A program made the translations under genes and the position numbers. This document shows positions 25,306 through 37,477 of a DNA stretch of 64,000 nt, piece by piece; position 1 is the stretch's first letter; every line of letters starts with the position of its first letter. Location of the stretch: assembly GCA_038501195.1 (NCBI GenBank), contig JBBPUQ010000005.1:1860001-1924000 (forward strand), read 5' to 3'. Below the pieces are notes generated by a model. It searched no databases, was not told where the DNA came from, and saw nothing but the letters and a program-made list of their open reading frames with translations. The stretch is from Nemania diffusa. Its lineage: Eukaryota > Ascomycota > Sordariomycetes > Xylariales > Xylariaceae.

Positions 25306-28300
25306 CGTGTGGATTATGAAAGTCGTCGGCAGGGAACCGAGCGGTAAGTAAAGGTATGCGAAGCAAACAAGTATTAAAATAATAGCTATACGTAGGGGGA
25401 GCGGAATATGGATAGTTGGTATAGATGAGGAGGAAGTGGTGGGCTATAGGCGTCCAAGTTTCGCAAAGGCTAGGCAATGGGATGGAAGAATGATGTAAGC
25501 CGTTTTTGCAGTCGATCCGTTTCGATTTAATAAGCAGAATGCCAGGGCGCCGGGTGTTGTAGAAAATAGTAATAATAGTGCAATAATAGCAACACAACAA
25601 CAACGACGATAGCAACGACAGCAATGGTATAACAACAGCTATAGCGAGTGTCTCGGGACACGGCGTGGGTGTTGGAGAGAGAGCGAAGGCAATTGAGTGG
25701 TTGAGTGGTGAAATGAGGAGGAGAAGAGGAGGGTCAAGGCTTCAAGGTCCAAGGTTGTTTTGTGGACTGTGGAGAATGCGTTTCTGGGGCGGGTCGGGTC
25801 TTTGCGAGCGAGGTCTGAGCTTTTCCCTTTCCCTCCGTCAGTTCCAAAGTCGAGGCAGGGAGAGGGAGGTTTAGGTACTCTGTAGGTAGGTTAGGTAGGT
25901 AGCGTACCTATTCTGTACCTACCTAAGGTAGGGAGCGATGTAATAGTGTAGAATTGATAAGTACCTACGGTAGGTAGCTTGTAAAGTAGCCTGTATCTAG
26001 CCTAGGTGGGTATGCAGATTAGGACGTTAGGTTGGTAGGTGCTAGTCTAGGAAGAAGGTACATAGCTCTACCGTTTCCACCTAAAGTTGGAGAAACCATT
26101 AATTCACAAGCAAATCCCGTAGCGTCGTCTCTGTACCTATTTCTCTCGCCCTTTCTTGCGAAGAGATAGGTATGCATGTAGGGAAATCTCGCTCACTACA
26201 TACTGCACCTCGCTGATTACTGCAGCACGAGCCCAATAATTAGGTATTATTACTACTACCTAGCCAGTCTAGCGTTGGCACTTGTCGGCACCAGGCTATC
26301 TACCTATAAGGACTTATGAAAGTGCATAGATAGGCAGATTAGACATATGGGTATGCAAAATATAATATGTTATTATGAAATGCAGAGATCATAGAGACAT
26401 AGCTGGGCCCTTGCTTGTGGCGGGAGATCTACGTAGGAAAAAGAACGTGAGGGTGTAAGTTGCGAAGGGCGAATAAGTAGCATATTAATTCGATATGGTC
26501 GAGGCAATGGAGACTGCCGCTGGTGAGGAAAACCGCTGCCGCTGCGATTGCTTTTCTAAGTATTCATTGCCGCCAAATTATTATCACTAGTTTGCAAAAA
26601 GATTTTCGTCGTCGTTGTCGTCGTCGTTATTATCATTGCTGTTGTTGCGTTGTGAGGTGACATAACTACCTACCTACCTGGCAGGTATCTATCTATCTAT
26701 CTAGATTCTACATAGAGACAACAGGCGACTCTGAGCACTGTAACGGAGAGTGACAAGGGCGAGGTCGCTCTCGAGGCTACTGTAACGGCCTAGATAGTGG
26801 GTTCGTTCAAGTCGGGACAAGCAGCTGGGACTGGCCGAGCCACGATTACGACTAAGTAGGACTAGAAATAAAGCTAGGACGGGGAGGAACGGGTACACCA
26901 AGCTGGGATATGGTAGTATTTGCCAGGTGGGAATGGACAACAACACGTACACCACAGCTTGGCCGAAATGTCATGGGGGTGGGAGGAACTAGGATAACGA
27001 CAAGGCGGAGGTGGAGGAGCCGAAGGATTAGGAAAGAAAAATTCTTCCCTCTGTCTTCGTGGAGTGTGCGTAGCTTGTATAGGGGTTGGTCCTAGGCGAG
27101 GGGATTTTGGTGTTTGGATATGCAGAACAAAAAACTGCAGGCTAATGATGACAACGCCTTACCCAATGAACCGAACTGGGCAAAAGGCGGAATCCCCATA
27201 CGTATGTATAGACCTATGATGTACAGAACTACTGGATGTACAGAATACCAGGTGCGATGATGTGTATGCACAAGTATCTCGGTGTCAGCATGAACATTTG
27301 AATGTTATTACAAACATGTAGCCGTAGTGTAAGTATGTATGTAGGTATGTCGTAGCCACCGCTTGCCCGGTTACAAGAAGGCCCCTATACGTAGATCGAT
27401 GGGTACCTACAATACCTTAAAACCAACAACATCAATCAAGCAAGGAAGAATTTCAGTATTGTCTCGAATTTCAAGAGGCACCAGAAGTTTGCCAAGGCCT
27501 TCACAGTGTTCCTTGGCGAGAGATGCTAGGCACGCTCAGTGTATAAGTTCCTCATAAATGATAGATAAGTGTACATACTATCGTAGCTGATCCTACAGTG
27601 CAGGGCGTCTGTTTAGCGTGGGTAGTGCGTACGTACGTACTGTAAGGAGATCTATGAGATTATGATTGTTGGTTCCCGGAGAACGAGAACATCAATATGA
27701 TGAACCCAACTAGCGCAAGACGTCTGCTTGATGTACGACTTGGCTCTCTAGACTTTGCTTCAACCCTTGTAGTGGCAATGGCACTGTAATATATAAAACA
27801 AAACAAAACAAAAAAGTATTTATCATAAGTAGAACCGAAGTACATTTTGTTGGTAGTTTTCTAGGGTCAGTAGTTCAACCGAATCGCGATCAAAAAAGTA
27901 GAACACACAAGCTTGTTACCAGGCTTGGTAACACAGCCGATGACGCTACCTGCCTACCTTTGGTGGCTTACATTACCTAATTAAGACCCAGTACACTACA
28001 TGACGGGCTGAAACAGAATTTTACACCATCTCCATTGGATATAATACTCTCATGGTCCAGGTAGGTACTACTAATTCTCTCCTATCCATTGACCTCAATT
28101 AAGTATCTTCGTGATAGTGTATAAGCACTAGTATTCGGGTATCTATGGGTAACGGTAGACTGAGTACCGCTGAGGCGCCGCTCAGGCTAACATCCGGACA
28201 GTTCATTGTGCACGTTCACTAATATCTTAAGATGCCTATACTATATACTTTAGGTAGGTAGTTAGATAGTATGGCGCTCGACGTGTAAAGAAATAACGTG

Positions 28301-30409
28301 CTCCGTAACATGCCCATATCGCTGCACAAACTGTAGTGCAATACCTATCTATAGTAGGTAGTGTAGTTGATCCTTCGAGTCTATGCTGACATTTCTCTTT
28401 CCCATTCTGTACAGTAATCATGTTAATGACCTCGTACCTATAGATAATCCACGCTATCTTTGGTTTCATTCTAGGTAGGTATCTTATTTTTATTTTTATT
28501 TATTATTTCCAATCCCCCCGCGCTGCCCGTTGTCGAGTAACTATCTAACGCTACCTATAAACTATGCTGTATCCGCTGTAAATGGGGGCGGGTACACACA
28601 CGTGCTGCGTAAGTAGATCATTCTGTCGTGGGATGCTACTAATAAGCCTGGACGCCTATCTAGTGTTCATTCACTCACCGACCGGCACCACCGAGATGCC
28701 CTCAGCACTAGATAGATAGAGTCTAGTTCGAGATGTGTTGTTTCAATTTATCCCGCTCTCAACGGCATGTGCAGGGCTGTATGTTCTGCTTTTCGAACCT
28801 GTCTCTCTTCAACTGCCGTTGGCGTAGACACCGCCCTATCTAGACTGAGTATTTCTTTTGACGGGCCTCAATTCTAAAGATCGACAGCTAAACAACCCAA
28901 CCCGCTTGTAATTATAGAGGCTACGAGTATATGCCGTTCTCTTCTCTTTTTCTCCTTTCTTCTTTTTTTCCTTCTTTTTTTCTTTCCTGTTATCCAATCC
29001 TAGGCCAATGTATACCCATTGCCAATGCTGTTATACCCCTCCCCCTTCCTTATAATAGTATAAAAAGCCTTAATATAGCTGATAATCAGATCGATCTCTT
29101 TTTTAACCTCCACTATGTACTACCTAGGATCTGAGTAGGGTCTCACCTTCGAGAGCCAGTTAATCCTCTGCCTACCCAAGTCTCAACTCTAATGAGCTGA
29201 AGGATAACATACGTTAAACCGTACAGTTGAGTTTAAAACAAGCACCAGCAAAATAAACCCCCCTTTCCAACCTCGGATCGCCACCAGCAGTCATTAGCTC
29301 TCCCGGGTCTCGCCTGTGCTTTGCGGCTGACTCGGCAGCAAGCTCTGACATATGTACTCCTCGTGAGGGACAGTTCGCAAGCGGATACGAACCCCATGTC
29401 CGTCACTGTTGGACAATGCTAGTGGTTTGTACATGCTGCAACGGCGGCGCTTAATAAGTGCTGTGCAATTCACGATGATAGATAGACGGTGGTGGATGGT
29501 GGGGGCGCCCAGCTTCACCGAAGCCAATCCCTATCTACGTTACGTAGCTGGCAACAAGGTGCCGACGTTGCGTGCGGTACAATAGACCACCTTACTTTAT
29601 TGTGCGTTGAATGGCTTCAGCGGCTAGTTACGTCCTTCCCGTTCCCTCAAAGCAACCGACAATACATAGGGTATGCTTTGCCTTAGCGCTCATTGCTGGG
29701 CCTATTTAGATGCGGCCAGTGTGGCCGTCACGAGTAAATGCTGCAGGGACTAGACCGGACTATTGATCCGATGCATTAGATATCGACTACGCATAGAGCC
29801 TCATCGTGAGCCTGAGTTCAAAAAGGCGACTGTGGAGAGGGCTGCGTACCATGTTCTTCCTCCACTCGTTAAAAAGGAGCCGGCCGGTTTCGCCATGGAA
29901 TAATCATGTTATTCCTTTACCTGCTTTTTAGCCCACCATCCAACCAAGCACGTATTTCCGTTGTCTTGCTCTCAGACCGAACTTAGATGCTTACACGATA
30001 TTCGCCACTTATACGACGACGCCGCGTCGACGCGGGACTATCTACTGTATTTGGTCATCTATGGATCCACAGACAATGCGGCGTTCCAGCTGCGCTGCCG
30101 CGGCCTGGATGCTACGCATACACATGCGTAATCGATATTAAGAAGGCATCGATAACATCAGATATGTGAGGCTGTGTCTGGCAAACAATGCTACCTTGAG
30201 ACTTGTGTCGTATGACCATGACTGAATCTTAAATTTACCTGAACACTGGGAGACTGTGCTACAAACGTAGCTGGCTAGCAGTAGTATAAGCCCCTAGAAA
30301 ACTCCCATTCCATCTCTACGATATACCTAGTCGTCGCGCCACCTCGACAAACCCTTCCTCTCTCTGAGAAACCCACTTCCAAGATGATCGTCAGTATTCG
30401 GCCGTAAAG
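25306..30409. other. Intergenic region upstream of Ras2
   Basis: The first 500 bases are the likely Ras2 leader and promoter, rich in TTG and CAA triplets. From about 25.87 to 26.05 kb there is a dense cluster of TAGGTAGG and ACCTACC motifs. GTC/GTT triplet runs lie near 26.60-26.65 kb and an ATCT run near 26.69-26.70 kb. A CT-rich stretch lies at about 28.93-28.99 kb. I see no gene-like open frame on either strand. Confidence 0.5.
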
Positions 30410-31644
30410 TCACGAAAGGGGCTTGCGGATGGAGACACGGCAACATAGGGAACGAGGCTGGGGGCGACAGTTGCTCTGGATGATTGTGAGGGGATAGGGG
30501 ATAATAAACACCGAAAGCGGCCTTACCAAGTCAACCCATTCTCGTGCACCCTCCAGACGGCTATCGTTGCTGTGCGCGCGTTCAGTCAGAAAGGCAACGG
30601 GACTTGGCGGCTTCTCGTCCAACAGCACCTCGGCCATCTCCGAAGCAGGCTCGCTCGCTCGCGCGCGTCGAGCGAAAGGGGGGGCCTATCGGAAATCAAG
30701 TGTCACTTACTACAGCGATTCCTCCTCGCGATCTCGCTCGACGTAGATCGTGCGCAGGCCACTCGCGCGCGCTGCGCGTAGGTCGCCAAGGTGCGCGGCC
30801 ACCATGGCCACCTCATTGGGCCGGCACTCGAGTGCCTCAACCGCGCCCAGGTATACGCTCGGATGCGGCTACCCGCAGCAGACAGGTCAGCGATTTGCCA
30901 GACGGACGGACAGACAGACAGACAGACAGGTATCAGTCGTCTGTCGCAACAATGCCTATTCCAGGATGCTTGCTTGCTTGCGGTCTGGGAGGTACATAGG
31001 TGCCGGACGACGCGCATAAGCGGGTTGCGCTGGGCTGCCGAGGTGGGATGGATACATGCATGCGTCTGTCACCGCACGCAGCCTTACTTACTTACCTTGT
31101 AGGCGCCAAAGTCTGCAGCCGAGATAATACGCTTAAAGCCGAGAGAGCCGTGCGCGTCGAGGTCCTCCAACAAGGTCCTGTTCCCATTCGACAGCGTCGC
31201 TGTGACGTATCGCGTCCCAAGCCTCTGGATGCCCAGCGCTGAGTCGTCCCACGGTCTCAGGTAGTGCCAGGCGAGACTCAGCGAGCGTGTCTCCTCGTCC
31301 GTGTACACGCCAGCGACATCCCACTTCTGCAGCAATTCTTTGAGGCTATCGTAATGATGCGCGTCGATATCCTTCCACTCTGTCTCCCCAGGCACAAAGG
31401 TCCAAGTAAATTGCCCGTACGAGGATCTCCATTCTTGCGCAAAGGTGGCCCAGTCTTCGTCTGAGATCCCCTGAAAACGGGATTGCAGCGTTTCCGGCAG
31501 TCCGGCAAAGTCTGGAGATGTGACCTTGTTTCGAGCTCTCTGAGTGAGTGAGTTGTGTATTGATGAACGCCAGTCTACGACTGTCCCAAAGACGTCGAAG
31601 GTCAGCGCCTTCACGCCCTTCAGCGCGTCTATAGATGATAGCAT
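30410..31644 (-). CDS. HAD-superfamily hydrolase, type II haloacid dehalogenase-like
   Basis: The family hydrolyses 2-haloalkanoates or, more often in fungi, unidentified small phosphorylated or halogenated substrates. Proposed exons on the complement are 31096-31644, 30711-30868, 30527-30653 and 30410-30475, giving about 299 aa. Exon 1 carries the nucleophile motif LTFDVFGTVVDW (Asp17), the cap region and the TLSNGN motif. The first junction gives FGAYK joined to PHPSVYLGA, the conserved lysine motif, and exon 2 has VAAHLGDLRAA, the acidic motif. These parts are secure. The 3' end is less so: a TAG lies in frame after residue 235. To avoid it, the GTAAGT donor at 30710 must pair with a GAG acceptor, after which EWVDL resembles the family's C-terminus. 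The last exon has no clear counterpart. The first intron (227 nt) holds a GACA microsatellite. Confidence 0.75.
30904..30927 (-). repeat. Compound microsatellite, inverse copy of that at 105-128
   Basis: This is two GGAC units followed by four AGAC units on the plus strand, an exact reverse complement of the repeat at 105-128. It lies in the first intron of the HAD-hydrolase gene. Confidence 0.85.
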
Positions 31645-33275
31645 AACGAATTTAACATGCAGGTGTGCTACGATCCAATCAACCGTCGGTAGATGTTCAA
31701 TACTCGTTGCCTCCGAGTATCTACTATTGTATAAAACAGACCAAGTATGTATCCGGGTATTCGGTCCAGGCCAGGATGCATGAATGGTGCAATGTCTTCC
31801 CCCGCAGAATCCACCTCGGTCCTACGGGTGCGAATAAGCACTTGGCTTCAGGTTATATCTGCGACATCCTCTTTATTACTTCTAGCTCGTTTCCTTTTGA
31901 TGAAAATTCCGTTCATACAAACACTAAGAAAGAAGAGGAGAGTAATCCCGCATTAGTCTACCTAGTCTATCCAGTCTATCCAATTGGCTACTCTTTCTAA
32001 TAGCCTATCGATTTCTTACAAGTGTGTCTTGCTACCTACCTCTTATATAACCAAGGGACCTTATATCGGTAATTCTTAGTATCATCTCAATCTACTCACG
32101 TGTAGTTCTAAGAGTCCCGGTTCGATATCACTGCCTCCCTCGTTATACATTCCTACCTCGTATGCCCGTACTACGTGCTCTTTACCTACCTACCATATAA
32201 GCACACGACCCCCACGCCAATGAGTGCACCACGTACGCAGTGCATTCATACGCTACAAGTAGATGCAACGCAAAGGACCCTACTAACGCGCCAATCGTAG
32301 AACCCCCCCAAGGGTCCCCAGACCCGATACACCAGATCAGACATTGCTTTGCCAGATTTCCACATCACACAAAGTCGACAGGCATATAGAGTAGATGTGT
32401 GATTGGGAGGTACTCCCCTTTTCTCCCCCAATAACCCCAAGACGGAAATATCCCCCTCGTGTCGTTCAGTTACAAGAGTAGGTACCTAGCCTAGATGAAT
32501 AAAAAGGCGAAGCGCCGACGAAAGACAAAGAAGAAATCACAACAAAAGTAACCGTAATACAACAACAACAAAATATCCGAGCCACTGACATACATGCTCC
32601 CCCCCATCTCCGACATGCCAACCCGAAAACTATCGATTCCTGGCGCTTTTTGATTGCTGACCCGAGTGAACAAACTCATCACTCTGACGGGATGTTGGCG
32701 CTCTCTCGCTTTCTCTCTGTACCTCCCTCCTAATATATTTTCCCCTACCGCGCTGCTTGCTTTTCGTCCCATCTGGCTTACAGTCGAAGCGAGCGCCCGA
32801 GACGGGCTATATATCCGAGTAGACGTGTGCAGAATGCGTTACACAGGACATCAATCGGACAAGGGTTGTTTTTTCTTGCCCAGAGCGGCGGAGCTGCATC
32901 GGTCCGCCTCACATTGCCTCTTCCTTTCTTTCATCACTGCGTGTACATATTGGTTGCACATACCAACACACATACATACATACATACATACATACATAAT
33001 AAGTAGTGAGTAGTTATACAGCCTTATGCAGAAGAAACGTTACATGCCAGACATCCTTTCGACTCCTCTCCTCCCGCCGCCGCCGTCGCCGCCGCTGTTA
33101 TGTTACTGTCTACCTAACTATCAGACTTGGCGGCGGCTATCGTGTTACGCGGTGACAGCTCATATAAGTAAACAAAGCGAGTGTATCTGACCAGCTAGCC
33201 AACTAGCTAATAGCACGTAATGGGGGAATCACATTACGTGTGTAGAAGACCTTGGTGGGCATATATGCCCTGTCG

Positions 33276-33293
33276 TTTTTTTTTTTTTTTTTT
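33276..33293 (+). repeat. T18 homopolymer run
   Basis: Eighteen consecutive T. Together with the A21 run at 33730-33750 it bounds a roughly 440-bp segment in opposite orientation. Confidence 0.9.
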
Positions 33294-33729
33294 GCCTCAC
33301 TTGCAGTGTTACAACGAAACCAGAACCAGTCTCATCGACCAGTCAGTCAGTCAGTCCTCCCAATTTCTTACCAACCTGCCGTGCGGTCCGGGCCAAAGTC
33401 GGAGGAATTACGTCGACCTACATCCCACGACGACGACGACGACGACGGCCGCAGCGCGCGTGCGCGCGCGAAAGCAAAGCAAACCCATGCCATACATAAG
33501 CCTCAGACACCGACGCGGGGCCGTCTCACCCCCTCAAGAACCGAACCAGTCACGACGCAACGCCGGGCGAACCATGCATGCCACCCCTCCCATGCTGCAG
33601 CAGCATGTACGTATTGTGCGTGTATATGTGTGTGTTTGTATGTATGTATGTATGCGTTAGACATCTACGCCCAGATCACGTACTCCCTTGACATTCTACA
33701 TGCAGATTTCCAATACGACGTTATATGGC

Positions 33730-33750
33730 AAAAAAAAAAAAAAAAAAAAA
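33730..33750 (+). repeat. A21 homopolymer run
   Basis: Twenty-one consecutive A on the plus strand. It could be a retroposed poly(A) tail or a poly(dA:dT) nucleosome-excluding tract. No target-site duplication is obvious by eye. Confidence 0.9.
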
Positions 33751-34672
33751 CTACAACCCCAATATGTCCTATCATGTTGTGTATCCCCTCTACACACCCT
33801 ATCCCACTCCTACACCCTCCCCCCAGCACGACCTTCCACGCCCGTAGCGGCACGGCGGCCAAACTCGAGTCTTGCCGCCGCGGCAGCTCCCATCACAGCA
33901 CCTACTTACGCAGTATCTCCTGTAAGCCGGTCATCACAGCCCAGGCCTGCTCGGTCTCTAGGGTCACTAGCACCACCAGCCGCCGGGCGGAAGTAAAGAA
34001 CGCAGTAACCACGCAGTAAAACCACTCTATGAATTTAGTTAAAGTTCATTCAGAGTTACGATCAATATCACCGCGTCCATGTGTACGATCGTTTCGTCCT
34101 TAGAGAGCAACCTGCGACCGAGGTGAGGAAAAGAAATCTGGATGAAAAGACTTCATAGTCGACTGAACTAGGCCATCGAGCACCTACACTGGGTGGTGTA
34201 GTTTAAAACCACACAGGCGATGATATGCGGCGTATTGTTACCCCTTTCTCGGCTAGCAAAGTAGGACGTAATACTGCGCCAGTCGGTTTTCTCAACTGGA
34301 CGTACACTGACTCCTTTAATATGCAGGGTCGCCGACTTTATCTTGTACTAATTTTAAGCGTCAAGTCCGTACTCTTTGAGTTATACACCTCTGGAACTAA
34401 GTCATTCTCGTACCAAATCATAAGTGTAAGCATAAATTACCTACCATATAAATATAATTAGCCAGTGAGACTAGGCAGCTCGAAGAGTAGAGGGAGTCGG
34501 TCTTACAGGTGGAAGTAGTAGGGTAATGTATGCGGACCAAATCCTTGGGATGCTTTGTATTGTGCTTTCTATGGTATCTAGTCTAGTACCATTCCTACAT
34601 CGGCTTTGATCGGAGTAGCTCAGAAGCATATATAGAGACTATTGACCTAGCTTCTTTCCAGTACACGTTAAT

Positions 34673-37195
34673 TTAATCAAGATTGTTCTGCAGAGATTGA
34701 GATTCTCTCAGAGCTTTGAACTTGACAACAGCCTCATCTAACGGCAAGACAACCTGCTCCGCACTTTGCGCCTTCTCCGCGGATTCTCTGCTCCTGATGG
34801 TAACAGTGCGGTCAGTCATTTCTTTCGCACCGAGAACTAAAGAAAAACTTGTTAGCTTGGCAGTTTCCATCATACTCTGTTAGAAGTTAGGTCTGCTCAC
34901 CGAGAATCAAGTTATACTGGAGCAACTGTGCACTGCGGATCTTCTTATTTAGCGTGTTGGCGCTAAGATCCACGTCGGCATGGAATTCATTTGTTCGTAA
35001 AATCGTTTGGACCTCCTTGACATAGTCGGTCGCGCTTGTCATGACGGGGATAATCATTACTTGGCGGGGGCTTATCCAGAAAGGCCATTTGCCACCAAAG
35101 TGTTCAGTAAGAATACCGATGAAGCGCTCAAAACTGCCATAGATGGCTCGATGGATGATCACCGGGCGGACGTGACCTTGTCGAGAGCCACCGTCGGTAT
35201 CTCCGGTAGAAGCTGGAGCTGATGCAGCTTCGGCTGTCTGGTATGACAGATCAAATCGCTCTGGCAGTTGGAAGTCTAATTGGATGGTTGCGCACTGCGG
35301 GATATCAGCATAAATTCTTCGCAATGGACACATGGGCGCCAAACCTGGAAATCACGTCCGAGTGCATCAGTAATTGTGATATCAACCTTGGGGCCATAGA
35401 ATGCGCCATCACCAGGGTTCAATTCCCAAGGTACCGTGTTATGACTGAAGTTATCGAGAGCAGTTGACAGCGTCTTCTCGGCCTTGTCCCATGTTTCTAT
35501 ACTGCCAAGGAATTTATCTGGCCGTGTCGACAATTTCAACTTGAAGGAGAAATCCAGTTTGCCATAGACGCTGCGAAGGAAATCGAATACTCCAGAAACC
35601 TCATCACCAACCTGTTCCTTGTTAGGTCATTCTACGTGGCTTTCGGTTCTTTTGTATGGGGTAGCTACCTGATCTTCTGTGCAAAAGATGTGCGAGTCGT
35701 CTTGAACGAATCGCCGAACACGCGTCAATCCACCTAAAGCACCAGAGGCCTCGTTCCGGTGAAGTACTATAAACCAAAATAATCAGTCTTATTTCATTGC
35801 ACTGGACATCCGAGGATGAAAGAGACGGGTTGCCCTTACCACCAAACTCGGCCATGCGAATAGGTAGTTCTCGGTAATTACGAGCACGAGACCCGAATAT
35901 AAGACAGTGGCCTGGGCAGTTCATTGGTTTTAAGGCCCAGATGTCCTTCTCAACCTCGAATGTAAACATATCCTCGTGGTAATCTATTAACACAGTAAGT
36001 AGACGTTTATATATAAAAGGTATTCCTTTACGACTTACGTTCCCAGTGTCCAGATTTCTTCCACAGAGCAGAATTGAACATGTTGGGGGAGTGGACTTCC
36101 TGATACCCACGTTTCCAGTACTCTTTCCTTATGAAGCTTTGGAGGGTGTTATATATTATGGTGCCATGGGGAAGGAAGAAGCAAGCACCAGGCGACATAT
36201 CGTGGAATAGGAAAAGCTCTTGGTCCTTTCCAATCCTCCGATGGTCTCTCTTCGCAGCCTCTTCAAGGAATTTGAGATGCTCCGCGAGCTGCTTCTTTTC
36301 GGGGAACGATATCCCGTAAATGCGCTGGAGCGAATCGTTTGCAGGGTCACCGAGGAAATATGATGCCGAGAGCTTGAGGATGCTAAAGGCCTTGATCTTG
36401 CCCGTGTCGATGACGTGAGGACCCCGACAAAGATCGATTAGAGGACCACATCTATAAACGGTGGTAGAGGACCCATCGGGAATTTTGTCACCGATGATAT
36501 GCTGCTTATATTTATTCGATTGGAACATCTCTAGCAGCTGCGCCTTTGTCACGGTCAATCTCTGGAACGTCTGCTTCTCACCGGCGATGGAAGTGGCCAG
36601 GGCGGTCAACGGATCGACATCTTCGGAGGAGCTAACGGCACGACCTTCTGGAAGCGCCATTTCGTAGTAGAAGCCTGGGAAATCATTGTTGGTATTTGCG
36701 GCGCTCCCACTTGTATTTGGCACTTGCGCACGAGGTCGACTTACCATTTGTTGTGGGCGGGCCGATGGCCAGATGAGCGCCAAACCTCCGCTCGGCTGCT
36801 TCTCCCAGAATATGGGCACTCGAATGCCAGAAAACCTTTTTGCCTTCTTCGGTGGTGAAGTCGAGGAACGCGAGGGTCGACGAGACTTCGAATGGGCGGG
36901 TCAGATCCCAGAGCTCGTCGTTGACCTTTGCTACGACGGTGCGCTCGGCCAAGCTCTTGCTAATGCCACGGACGATCTCCAGGGGCGTGGTCTCCCAGGA
37001 GGTGCCGACGTGGACCTTTCCATCGGGCAGAGTGATGTTGATGCTCTCGCGCGGTTTCTGGGCGATGGCGTGTGCCTGCTCGCTCCACAGCTTGTCGAAG
37101 AGAGAGAGACGCTGCTGCAGAAAGGTGGGCGCTGGGCGGAGCTCGAGATCGCGAGTAGCGCCCTCCGGCTTGGACTTTGTCTTCTTCGAAGACAT
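34673..37195 (-). CDS. THS1: Threonyl-tRNA synthetase
   Basis: The enzyme charges tRNA-Thr with threonine, a class II synthetase activity. Seven exons on the complement: 36745-37195, 36039-36674, 35840-35983, 35669-35766, 35345-35611, 34901-35294 and 34673-34836. Introns are 50-73 nt with canonical ends, and all phases join to give 717 aa, the usual size of the cytosolic fungal enzyme. Domains in order: TGS (about 51-115), the editing domain with HSSAH (124-128) and CRGPH (233-237), the catalytic core with MNCPGHC and motif 2 ([17 protein letters not shown]), motif 3 around [13 protein letters not shown], and a C-terminal HGTP anticodon-binding domain. The start is the only in-frame ATG (37195). 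The frame stays open upstream to a TAG at 37475-37477 without another ATG; see findings. Confidence 0.93.
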
Positions 37196-37474
37196 GGTGA
37201 CTCGTCTGTCCTGCAAGCTCGGGGGGATCAGGGCAATCTTGTCAATGGGCAATTCACTGCCTGAGTTGGTTGGGCAGTTGTTGTTGTTGTTGTTGTCGTC
37301 GTCAGGGCTTTTAGGAAATGAATATCTGGCAGTCGCTAGTCTATCTAGTGGCAGTTGTTGGTGGGGTGAGGGGCAGCCAGCGGAAGGTGGGCTGGGTGTC
37401 GCTCGTTTTCTAATTTCCTTATCTGTCTGATATGACTCAGACGTGAGTGGCTCGAGCTCCGTTGTCCTCCGTAC
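37196..37474 (-). other. Stop-free, ATG-less in-frame leader of the threonyl-tRNA synthetase gene
   Basis: Ninety-three sense codons lie between an in-frame TAG (37475-37477) and the ATG at 37195. The translation is rich in Ser, Pro and Arg, with an Asn run from a CAA/AAC repeat and the stretch [13 protein letters not shown]. Near-cognate codons in frame include CTG at 37352-37354 and TTG at 37250-37252. It could encode an N-terminal extension from a non-AUG start, or be a leader that is open by chance. Confidence 0.3.
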
Positions 37475-37477
37475 CTA

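Larger units (their letters stand above)
31645..34672. other. Intergenic region with simple repeats and homopolymer runs
   Basis: I see no supported gene. Simple-sequence DNA is concentrated here: CATA repeats at about 32970-32999, T18 at 33276-33293, CAGT repeats near 33340, a GAC triplet run at about 33427-33446, GTAT repeats near 33635-33652 and A21 at 33730-33750. Plus-strand frames at 33252-34019 and 33688-33996 run through these tracts and are low-complexity artefacts. The left part should include the promoter of the HAD gene and the right part the 3' flank of the synthetase. Confidence 0.5.

Noticed and set aside
30544..31102. Several 90-150-codon plus-strand frames opposite the HAD gene
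   Set aside because: They overlap the conserved HAD exons and the GACA microsatellite, and the translations are low-complexity.
33252..34019. 255-codon plus-strand frame
   Set aside because: It runs through T18, the GAC triplet run and A21. The translation is dominated by poly-Phe, poly-Asp and poly-Lys and has no domain.
37196..37252. A 19-residue N-terminal extension of threonyl-tRNA synthetase as the standard start
   Set aside because: The codon at 37250-37252 is TTG, not ATG. I keep ATG 37195 as the main start and report the extension as a finding only.
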